A stretch of 64,000 nucleotides of DNA. Source: Chrysomallon squamiferum (lineage: Eukaryota > Mollusca > Gastropoda > Neomphalida > Peltospiridae). The stretch lies in the NCBI GenBank assembly GCA_012295275.1, contig CM022667.1, positions 1 through 64,000 on the forward strand, read 5' to 3'. Positions within the stretch are counted from its first letter, which is position 1. Every line of letters begins with the position of its first letter. The notes below the pieces were generated by a model, which had not been told where the DNA came from, made no database searches, and worked only from the letters and a program-made list of their open reading frames with translations. Position numbers and translations under genes: made by a program. Positions 48,982-57,261 of this stretch are shown here, piece by piece.

Positions 48982-51524
48982 TGTGTGTGTGTGTGTGTGT
49001 GTGTTTGTGTGCGTTTCAGTTTAAGCATATAACTGAGTCAATCATTTGTATTATGCATTGAGAATTCAAGTAAATAAATAAATAAAAAATAAAGATTTAA
49101 AATTTTTCATTTTCATCAAATTTTAGATAACAAATCCTTAATATTTTCATGAAATCTAGGACTCTTTCTGAACATATTTATTTCTGTAACAGTTAGTACG
49201 GAAAAAACAAAAACAAAAAAACATTTTAATAACAATCTGCAAAGGGTGGATACACAGTCAACTTTCCAACTAAGCCACTCAGCCAATTACCACATCTTGA
49301 TGTCACAGTAATTAACAAATAACAAATAACGTGTACTGCCTGTTAATTGATTAAATTATCGTATCTGCAACAATTAACTCTTATTACCAGTCATCTGTTA
49401 TTGTTAACCTTTACAACATGTTTTCTTATGTAATGATTTATACAAAAAGTTTGCATCTATGAATAAATAAACGCTTAATGATAAGATAATGTTTTAACAT
49501 TAACAGAATTGCTATTGTATGTCAACAAGAATTATCTTTTTATGGTGTGAAATAGGAAACATGCTATCATAATGGTTTTGATTTTTTTTTGTTATTTTGT
49601 ATTTTTGTTTATTTTTGTGTGTATATAAACTATTTAGCAACAATGTCTTTTTGTTCTTTTCTTCATCATAGTCAATAAATAAAAAATGCACATACCATGT
49701 TATACTAAATAACTTGTTCTAAAACTAATTTATTTCAAATAGCTTGTCATAGTGATATCTGCAGTGTTCTCAGCTAATAATATTAATGTTATCACAGTTC
49801 AGTGTTCCTCAGTTCCTTGGAAAATATATGTCTCTATCAGTCTTACCCAAAATCATAATTTTCATAGACAAAAGGGCCATTTCCAAAATATTCTCAAAAC
49901 AATTTCAACCCCCAGACCGAAGCATGAGCTATGCTTATTATCAGAGTTGTTTGTTGTTTTGTGGGGGTTTTATTTATTTATTTATTTATTATTTTAATTT
50001 TTTTTTTTTTTTTTTATTTTTTTTTTTTTTTGTTTTGTTGTTTGTTTGGCATTACTGACTGATGGAACCCATCAAACAACTGTCACATACAGTCATTATG
50101 CAAACAAATTAATCAGATTTTTTTTTTAAATCATCATTAATCTATCCCATTTCTGTACATTAAGTAATCTACCAAGCTTGTTGTTTTGTTTGGGTTTTTT
50201 AAGTATTATTAATTAAACATTTAAATTTAATGCAGCAGTGGTGAATGGCAAAATCTGTCATAGGATGTGCTGTTGGAATGTCACTCTCACTTTGGGTCTT
50301 ATTTCTGTCACTCATGAGTATCCTGCTACCCACCCTATACTGTACAATGATACAACTAGCTGTGGAGTATTCAGTTATTTATCTGAACAATCCCACAGAA
50401 AAAGAAAAATTAGTTTCCCATTATGATCCACTATAATATTAGTGAGTGAACTTAATATTTATTATGAAAATACTTTTTGGTGAACATGCAGCAAACAAGA
50501 ATATATGCCAACAAAATGTAGTAATCTACTTCCATCTTTCTATCATTTCTGTTTTGTCACAGAATAATTACCAGCCCTTTATATAATTTTGTTTTGATAT
50601 TAAGTTATTGAGAGAGAGAAAAAAATAATTTATGAACAATTGTAATGTTAGGTACTGGGCATTGTTATTGCTCTTTTGATCCCATAATTAAAACAAACAA
50701 ATAAATAAATATGTGTGTGTTTGTGTGTGTGTGTGTATTTCTGTCTTATAGAGAATACATATAATCAAGTATTGTCATGAAATGTGTAATGTTAGATCCA
50801 TTCAGGGATTATTTATAATATACCTAAATTAATTTTAATTTCTTTACATGATGACTTATTACCTGAATTGTTTCATATACCAATGTAATTCTTGATAAAA
50901 ATACAACAAAGGTTTTTTCTTTTATTTTAATTTTTAATTTGTTTTCATTTTTAATTTTTTTTTTATTATCATTATTATTATTTTATGATTACTTATTTTT
51001 TTATATCTTTTTTCTTTTCTTTTTTTTTTTTTTTTTTTTGACTGAAACTCATCTTACGACGTGAATATCAAACTTACGCAGTAAAAAAATAACCATTTTC
51101 AGTGAATGTATCTATACTGAAAAAATATATATATTTCAATAAAATTTATATCACTGATCGTTATCATATAATTATCTCCCTGTCATTATTCTGATCATTT
51201 CTAATAAAATAAAAAAAAAGTTGAAAAATAAAAATAAGAACTATATATATATTATATATATATTAATGATGACGCCACTTACGGTGCACGATTTATAAGA
51301 CGTAAATATTTAATTATGATAATTGTTCCTAAAAATGTAAAAGTGAAATGAAATAAGAATAAACAGCTTCAGTTTTAAGAAGGTAAAAAAGTAATGTAAC
51401 AGATGTTAACTATTTATTTACAATCTTTACACAAACGAAGTACTGCTAATATTAATATGAAATACTAAACTTTGGATGAACCATCTTACCTTGGTCGTCG
51501 TGATATTCGTAAACTCACCGACAT
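27485..51524 (-). CDS. ATP9B: ATP9-type P4 ATPase (class II, Neo1-like), whole gene
   Basis: Integral membrane P-type ATPase of the P4 (lipid flippase) family; ATP9/Neo1 proteins act at the trans-Golgi and endosomes and, unlike most P4 ATPases, are thought to need no CDC50 subunit. 26 coding exons can be chained in phase into about 1104 residues, between human ATP9A and ATP9B in length. Signatures: actuator loop DGET at residues 246-249, PISLRVNLD in membrane segment 4 (typical of ATP9), phosphorylation site DKTGTLT with Asp443, YQASSPDE at 554-561, MLTGDK at 734-739 and GDGGND at 843-848. Details such as [19 protein letters not shown] and [14 protein letters not shown] favour ATP9B over ATP9A, though invertebrates may have one co-orthologue. 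One junction (exons 21/22) is anomalous. The ATG lies 297 bp from the divergent CAP-Gly gene ATG. Confidence 0.93.
32130..32911. repeat. Degenerate tandem repeats derived from the ATP9 exon 18 edge
   Basis: Within the intron after exon 18 (minus strand), segments at about 32318-32395, 32497-32590 and 32850-32910 resemble the 3' end of exon 18 and its donor. For example GGCATTATTGTTCTTTCTTC recurs against exon GGCATTATCATTCTTTCTTC, and CACCTGTAACAAATCTCC against TACCTGTAATGAATCTCC. Weaker copies lie near 32170 and 32700. A linker of the type GGTTCATTTTGTTCTGAATC repeats between them with a period of roughly 165-190 bp. Confidence 0.75.
32912..36757 (-). CDS. ATP9B: ATP9 exons 13-18, nucleotide-binding and P domains
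   Basis: Exon 13 (36757-36491): a Thr/Pro-rich linker, then [20 protein letters not shown] and YQASSPDE. Exon 14 (35909-35748): [20 protein letters not shown] and [18 protein letters not shown]. Exon 15 (35331-35239): [18 protein letters not shown] and [10 protein letters not shown]. Exon 16 (34864-34781): [20 protein letters not shown]. Exon 17 (34282-34112): [12 protein letters not shown] and [20 protein letters not shown]. Exon 18 (33100-32912): [20 protein letters not shown] and [20 protein letters not shown]. Lengths are 267, 162, 93, 84, 171 and 189 nt, all multiples of three, so any one could be skipped in frame. Degenerate copies of the exon 18 3' end lie in the intron that follows. 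Confidence 0.94.
37128..38895 (-). CDS. ATP9B: ATP9 exons 9-12, membrane segments 3-4 and phosphorylation site
   Basis: Exon 9 (38895-38806): [20 protein letters not shown] and the third membrane helix. Exon 10 (38162-38092): [20 protein letters not shown] and IIPI. Exon 11 (37699-37534): [16 protein letters not shown], then [20 protein letters not shown] and [13 protein letters not shown] with the catalytic Asp. Exon 12 (37184-37128): [19 protein letters not shown]. Phases are 0, 2, 0 and 0. The PISL motif spans the exon 10/11 junction (ATT AG|T TTA). Human ATP9 has LLTDKTG where this protein has LLSDKTG. Confidence 0.94.
39596..40909 (-). CDS. ATP9B: ATP9 exons 6-8, actuator domain
   Basis: Exon 6 (40909-40763) encodes [20 protein letters not shown] and [23 protein letters not shown] is the dephosphorylation motif of P4 ATPases. 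Exon 7 (40308-40228) encodes [19 protein letters not shown]. Exon 8 (39745-39596) encodes [20 protein letters not shown], then [16 protein letters not shown]. All three have phase 0 ends. In human ATP9 the segment joining exons 7 and 8 is REDSDPPI...LSIENTLW; here it is [18 protein letters not shown], shorter by about six residues. The intron before exon 6 carries a minisatellite made from the exon's own 5' edge. Confidence 0.92.
40910..42165. repeat. Minisatellite built on the ATP9 exon 6 acceptor
   Basis: About 16 copies, 55-120 bp apart, of a unit with CATGTCAGCAGGCACTCTCT, often GGTTCTACACAACAAAATAC, then ACAACTATATATATATA and CACACA. The first part matches the 5' edge of exon 6 on the plus strand (CATGTCAGCAGGCACTCGCT, then GGTTC and its TAC acceptor). 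On the minus strand each complete unit is therefore a pseudo-acceptor, GTTGTGTAG, followed by the first 24 nt of the exon with one change. Most units have lost the GGTTC. Long open frames across the region result from the repeat. Confidence 0.92.
42250..42395. repeat. Trinucleotide-rich (ACT/ATT/GCT) stretch in ATP9 intron 5
   Basis: Interrupted ACT, ATT and GCT repeats. The Thr- or Val-rich frames over it are not genes. Confidence 0.85.
42453..44155 (-). CDS. ATP9B: ATP9 exons 3-5, first membrane segments
   Basis: Exon 3 (44155-44005) encodes [15 protein letters not shown] and [12 protein letters not shown]. Exon 4 (43489-43376) encodes [16 protein letters not shown], then [20 protein letters not shown], covering the first membrane helix and the start of the second. 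Exon 5 (42620-42453) encodes the second helix, [19 protein letters not shown] and VGDLIIVEK at the start of the actuator domain. All junctions are GT-AG and phase-consistent (153 nt with the carry-over, then 114 and 168 nt). Confidence 0.93.
45408..45590. repeat. (CA)n microsatellite in ATP9 intron 2
   Basis: Nearly pure CA with GACA interruptions, directly beyond the donor of ATP9 exon 2. Cys/Val-rich and Thr/His-rich open frames on both strands follow from the repeat. Confidence 0.97.
45645..51524 (-). CDS. ATP9B: ATP9 exons 1-2, cytosolic N terminus
   Basis: Exon 1 coding part is 51524-51490 ([11 protein letters not shown] plus two bases, donor GTAAGATG). Exon 2 is 45830-45645 (acceptor TTATTTTCAG, donor GTATGC). 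The phases join as AG+G, giving Arg, then [12 protein letters not shown] and SCIDEIPLM. An eight-Asp run is followed by an acidic stretch resembling the HLDEMPLM region of human ATP9B. The first exon is placed on phase, donor quality and position near the divergent promoter rather than on sequence similarity, so it is less certain than the rest. The intron between is 5.66 kb, the longest in the gene, and is filled with microsatellites. Confidence 0.75.
46140..46345. repeat. (TA)n / (CATA)n microsatellite in ATP9 intron 1
   Basis: A TA run at about 46220-46275 is flanked by GATA and CATA repeats. Other simple repeats in the same intron are TTA/GTA at 46530-46650, GTTT at 46767-46798 and ATT at 48949-48980. 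Confidence 0.95.
48040..48570. repeat. Degenerate tandem repeat in ATP9 intron 1, unit about 75-100 bp
   Basis: About six copies of a unit containing TTAATAAAATGTTCTGAAAG, then TGGAAATGATTTGTTTAACA and GTTAATATTTTGTTAC. Copies differ by small indels and substitutions. Confidence 0.8.
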
Positions 51525-51821
51525 GTGACGTTTGTATCTACAAAACCTTAAGACGGAAGCAAATTGCCTCTTACGTCATTAGATATAGTTGTTTAGAATT
51601 TAAGATCAACATTATTTTAGCACTCTAAAAATTACTGGTACATGTCGTGTAGTTGCTATAAAATATAAAATATTTTATGATAGGTGATAATATAACATTT
51701 AACTAATGTTGAGGATATAAGCGACAACAAATATCATGGCTTTAATCCGGAAGCGATCAGGTGTCATGGAAGCTTTGCTCTTGGCAACGGAGCTTATTTC
51801 TGTGTGATTTTAAATAGCAGC
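51525..51821. promoter_or_regulatory. Divergent promoter region between ATP9 and the CAP-Gly gene
   Basis: Only 297 bp separate the two start codons, which point away from each other. No TATA box at a sensible place is obvious. The region contains a CpG-bearing patch GGAAGCGATCAG and the ETS-like cores CCGGAAG (51749-51755) and GACGGAAGC (51553-51561). Transcription starts cannot be placed from sequence alone. Confidence 0.55.
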
Positions 51822-54800
51822 ATGAAGACTCAAGATAACGAGGTTTTCCGCTTTTAAAATTTATTGCATTATTTGTTTCCCTTATCCCAATAGGGACATG
51901 CATTTATTTTATATAATTTATTTGTCGTAATTAATTATTAGAAAGTTTATATTATAGTTAAAAGTAATACAAGTATTTATTTAGTAAGGATGATTATGGT
52001 ATGTGAACAAATCGTACTTTTACAAGTTTCATTAATAGTAATAGTTATCGATTCATATTCAATGATTCATTGATCTGGCTACGTTTCCGTATTAGAGCTA
52101 TTATTTAAAATTAAAAAATTTCAGTTTGTTCATACTTACTCATTACTGTTTACATTTCGTATTATTTTAAAACTAAACATAATCATCATAATGATATAAT
52201 TGTGCGTTAACACACTCACAGAGTCACAGGATCCAATGGAAACCTAATCTTGATAATATATTTTTAATAAATTTCTGTTAACAAATAATTAGTGTCACTT
52301 GTATTAGAATGTCTTATCCTTTTAATCCCAGTAAATATCAATAAACCATCAAAAATTTCATGAGATACATATTTTATAAGTTGCTTTACGAAAAATTATT
52401 TCCCTGTTTTAATTAGAAATGGAACAAATATGTTTATAACAAGAACAAATTATATATAGTGACTGATATAGATATAGATAGATATAATAATTATACAGTG
52501 CATAAATATCATATTGAATGTAACATTAAAAGTAATTTTATTTTATATTTTTATATTACTATTATATTTTTTAGCCAGAACAAGATCCATTTTTGTGCAC
52601 CTGTGGACCATGTAAACGCTTTTACAAAGAATCGTTTGGAGAGGCAGCATCATGTATGAAAACTCCACCAACTGTCAGGGCACTTCAGTCAACAGGCATC
52701 GCAGCTACCAAAGACAAACTCCTTCACTATGGTGATCGAGTTCTTGTAGACAATACAAAACCAGGTAACAATATTTGTGACGGTGTTAATCTGTGCATAT
52801 GGTTATATTAACAAATACCTCTAAATATATGTTGATTTGTTTTTTTAATATATTGAAATTATTATTTAACTTTTGGATGAGGGCAGCTTAATAAGTTTTA
52901 TGTACAACAGACTATTATTATTCATTATTCATTATTATTGTTATTGTTATTATCATCATCGTCAATTATTGATTTAATATATAAAGCAATCAAGTGGAAA
53001 TATTGTATATGTATGTGTGTTAGTGTAAATCAAATGTTCTTATCACTTTTCATTACTTATAATAATGTATTATTGTTGGGGGCAATTTTCATCCATAACA
53101 TTATCATATATTATTATTATCAATTATTGATGTAATATCTAAAACAATCAAATGGAAATAATGTGTGTATGTGTGTGTGTGTGTGTTTGTGTGTGTTAAT
53201 GTAAGTGGAATGTTTGTTTTTATCACAGTCATTTTGTTAATAATAACAACCCCTTTTAACATGTTCTACTTATGTTTCAAATAGTTATTTTATTTCTGCA
53301 AATATTTTCATATTACTTTTACATATGCATTTATATTATCATTATAATTTGTTCTAATTTTTCCAATCTTTTTGTCGTCAGATTAGAAATAAATACTTCA
53401 CATAACACATTGTTTCTGTAATAGTGATATAAAAGTGTTGTTTGTGTGAGAATTTGTTTACAATTCATTTATAAGTTATTTATGAATTTCATGTGTTTGC
53501 TATTTCAGGAATTGTACGCCATGTAGGTTTTTTAGATGATCAAGCAATCACACCCAAGCTTTATGTCGGAGTAAAATTAGATGACAATGGTATTTACTTT
53601 GATTTTAATTCTAAATAGTTTATGTCCTGTATGTCCATGAAATACAATAGTTAATTTTCTACATTTGTTACATTATAATAATGTTCACTACATATAACTC
53701 TAATTGTTTTGTTATTTTGTTTGTTCTTACTGGGTTGTTTCTTTTGGGGGGCTTAAAATGTACAATTATGATTTAATGTGGAAGTAGTTGGTTTTGATGA
53801 GTTATAAGTTGAATTTCTAACCAGTATTTGATATTTCATTAAATGATATTTGCATTCATACCATTTTCATAATAAACAAACTCATAAGATTTTTGACAAC
53901 TCTGTGGTTTATAATCAAAGAATTGTCTCCATTTGATACTTGCCTGTTCAGCAGTTTTTGCGTTATAGAGATTAAAGAAACTGGGTCCCATGCAGATTAT
54001 CTGTACCCTTTCAATTAGCAGCAAAATCTATTTTTTAATATGCTCTCATATACATATATAATTATAAAAATAGATACACAAATGCACACTAAATATAAAA
54101 GAATACAAAATGGTTTGTTTTTGCTGATTTTTATAAATAACTGAAAGAGAAGGAATAAACTACAGTAGTAATGAAAAATATATACAGATTAAGATTATAC
54201 CTCGAAAATTTAATTTTACATTACATTATTGAAAATATCTGTAAACAAACACAATTTCTTTCCTATTTTTTCCTTACAGATTTATAATATTTATCATAAT
54301 TAATTCTGCACTTGTTTAGTTCTATGTAACTTATATTTCATGAACAGAAATTGACATAGCCAGAACTTTTGTTCATGAGAGGGACATTTTTGTAATGGAA
54401 AAATTAATTGTATCATAATTTGTAATATGTGGTTATAGTTTGTGTATGTAAAATGTTTAATTTTGTTATTTTAATTTTTTTTATTATTATTATACTTTCT
54501 TTTTATTTATTTATATTTTTTAACATTATTTATTTATTTATTTTTTTATTTTTTATTTTTTATTTTTATTTTTTTTTTTTTTTTATTTTTATTTTTATTT
54601 TTTTTTTTTTTTATTTTTATTTTTATTTTTATTTTTATTTTTATTTTTATTTTTATTTTTATTTTTATTTTTATTTTTATTTTTATTTTCAGTAAACTCG
54701 GTACATAATGGTATTTATCATGGCAAACGTTACTTTCACTGTCCAAGAGGACATGGAGCAATGGTCAAGTTTAACAGAATAACTGTTCTGAAGAAACCTG

Positions 54801-56108
54801 TGGAACGACCTCCAGTAGAGGGCAACCCAATGTTTCCTAGCTACGAGGAAGTGATTAAACGCCGAAAAGAGAGAAAGAAAAAGTAATTTTTGATTATTTT
54901 CAGATCTTTTATGTATGTAAATTAAAATGGAGTATTATGAGAAATTATGATCAATTAAAATTATAGCTTTTGAGATAAATAGATTCATCTCTTTGATTTT
55001 TTTAAGATATGATAAACACAATTTCAAATTAAAACTTGCAATGTTTATCAATTATTTACACTTATTAATCATTCAGCAATCTAGTATACCTTTCTTAATG
55101 TTAATTATGAAATTAAGGTGTTTTTATAATTTATTTATTTTTATCTTTTTATATACCTATATTTTTCAGACTTGAAGCATTTTATTCAAAGTCTGCTTCC
55201 TCAGCTCGCAAACTAGTTTCTGATCCAAATGTGAGACCTCCAAGAATCCAACCAAGATACTCCAGAAGTTTCTACCTTAGACTGGGAATAAATCCACAGA
55301 AAATTCATCTAAATGATCCTGATGATATTGCATTAAAGGTAAACCAGATGTTATTTTTATATTTGAGACATTCAAGAAGATGGAACAATTTTCACAGTGT
55401 CCATCTCTATTCACTAATAATTTTGTAATAGATGATTTTCCTTGATTTTTTTATTTCTTTTTATTACTTTTCCTTTTTATTTTTCTTAGCAGGTGTTGGG
55501 GAGATGTGTTGTTTTGTTTATTATTTTATTATTATTATTTTGATGATTTTGGGGAATTTTTTTTTTAACTGTTTTGTTCTGGGTTTTTTATTTCATGGGT
55601 ATTATTTAATATAAAACATGTTTTCTGATGATTATTTTTAAACAATATTCTCTAAATATACAAATATTTACATAACATAAAAATAATTTCAAATTTGTTA
55701 AAAACATCAATCTAGAGATGTTATTATAAATTTTTAGTTATATTTCCATCCCATTAATATTTATACTGATCCCATTTACATAAAATAAATCATGGTAATG
55801 AAGACCAGTAAACATCAGTCAGCTTAAACTCTGTCTTGTTAGCTTTTGTTAAACAAACTCATCTGTATTTTCAGGACAGTCGAGAAGAAAAAGTTAAACG
55901 AGAAATTCACAAACAGGATTCAGAAATGTCAGAAATTCGACGAATGCAGAAATGGAAACAAGAATTTGGTGGCGACGAACAAGCTGAAAGGATGGCTGAA
56001 ACCCTGAAACGTTTACATCTTGCCTACAAGGAAGGTTTACACCTGACAAAACACAGGCATTCTGGGTATTTTTCTGACGAGAGTGTTGAAGACGAAATGC
56101 GTGTTTAG
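51822..56108 (+). CDS. CAP-Gly domain protein with Cys-rich N terminus
   Basis: Six exons chain in phase to 294 residues: 51822-51842, 52575-52764, 53509-53589, 54693-54882, 55170-55338 and 55875-56108. Residues 60-124 form a CAP-Gly domain, the fold that binds C-terminal EEY/F tails of tubulin and EB proteins: YGDRVLVDN, KLYVGVKLDDN, HGKRYFHC and GHGAMVKF. The usual GKNDG motif is replaced by NSVHNG, so classic tail binding is doubtful. Before it are CTCGPC (Cys15, 17, 20) and Cys34, possibly metal-binding. After it come SYEEVIKRRKERKKK and a charged, probably helical C terminus (REEKVKREIHKQDSEMSEIR). I do not recognise a named orthologue. The first exon has a weak donor (GAG|GTTTTC) and is the least certain part; the other exons are well supported by phase and splice sites. 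Confidence 0.85.
53839..54024 (-). other. Unrecognised open frame in a CAP-Gly gene intron
   Basis: 61 codons with a balanced, protein-like composition (GPSFFNLYNAKTAEQASIKW) in otherwise AT-rich intron, antisense to the host gene. It could be a scrap of a mobile element or a processed fragment. No family recognised. Confidence 0.25.
54530..54690 (+). repeat. (TTTTTA)n repeat forming the acceptor tract of a CAP-Gly gene exon
   Basis: T-rich then regular ATTTTT hexamers run directly into TTTTCAG, the acceptor of the exon at 54693. The repeat itself supplies the polypyrimidine tract. Confidence 0.95.
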
Positions 56109-56840
56109 GTCACATTTTGTTTTAAATTTAGTCTTGCTCTTCCAAGGTGTTACTGTTGTTTTGCAGGATAATATGCAGCCGCAATTAATTCATTTTCAGT
56201 TGATGTTAACTAACTATGGTTTGAACTGACTGTAAAAAGAATGTGACAGACAAATGTTGCATCTGTGGTAAAATACTGTTTAGCAACATAATCTGTTAAA
56301 ACAGTCAGTTACTAATTATAATCCCTTTTGTGTATCAGTGTATGAGGTGAAAAATATCTGTGATATAACCAAATATAATGGGAAAACATTTTATTGTTTT
56401 ATTTATTTTATCTCTCCACATGCATACAAAAAAAATGACATGTAATAACTTTCCACAACCAACCAAAGAGAATAAGAAATTTCTGTCATTTTAAGAAAAG
56501 AAATAAGTGGACTTTCATACCTATTTATTAGGACTTATTTGTATATATTCATAAATGTTCTTTCCCAACCGTGTGTTTTATCCCATGTTGCATGTTTCAG
56601 TAATCCTGAAATATGATGCTGTACATATAAATGATCTTTTTTACTTTTGCATTGTTTTGTGTATATATATATATTTTCAACTGAAAGTTGAAATTGACTG
56701 ATTAACCTATTAGTGTGAGCCACTGAAATCCATGACAAAAATGTTTGTTTGTTGTTTATTTTATAATTCTCAAGTTTTGTTAACAGTTTATATACTGTAA
56801 TGTGGTTTGAATAATAAAATAATGTTTGTAAAGATTTGTT
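56109..56840 (+). other. 3' UTR of the CAP-Gly gene
   Basis: No protein-like frame on the plus strand. AATAAA at 56813-56818 is followed by TGTTTGTAAAGATTTGTT, a plausible cleavage region, giving a 3' UTR of about 0.7 kb. The remaining 0.4 kb to the AIRIM stop codon holds a poly(A) run at 56989-57001 and is probably the AIRIM 3' UTR. Confidence 0.55.
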
Positions 56841-57261
56841 CTTTCATATAAAACTTACATTTTTAAAACAAACAATTGTGTCATTGAAAAAGGTAAAACG
56901 TAAATATCCATTGACAGGCATTTTCTGTTACTCCAGTTTATCAATAGTTTAAAGCAAAGTTTTATAAATTCTAAAATCCCAGTAAAAGAAAAAAAAAAAA
57001 ATCATGTTAAAATAAGTCTCTTTTGTGTCAGAATTCCATTAGAACTTTTAAGCATTCTTTTTTATATATTTCAACATCCCAAAGAAAAAAATTAACCATG
57101 GGCATTGGGCTTCTAAGCACCAAAAAATTGAACCTCCTGAGATATTTGTGAAGTAATTCCAGTGAACTTCAAAGATGTACAGATTTATGGATTCATCTCT
57201 GGAAGACAAAAAGATCCATATCAAGTTCCAGTTCCTTTGCCTATCATGTCCATTTTCTGTA

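Larger units (their letters stand above)
45831..51489 (-). other. ATP9 intron 1
   Basis: 5.66 kb without a supported coding exon. An exon-like segment with acceptor TTTTTATACAG and donor GTAAGT (about 47756-47788, minus strand) would bring an immediate stop if spliced between exons 1 and 2. It is at most an alternative untranslated exon. Open frames at 49752-50058 and 50238-50436 (plus strand) show no domain I recognise. Confidence 0.5.
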
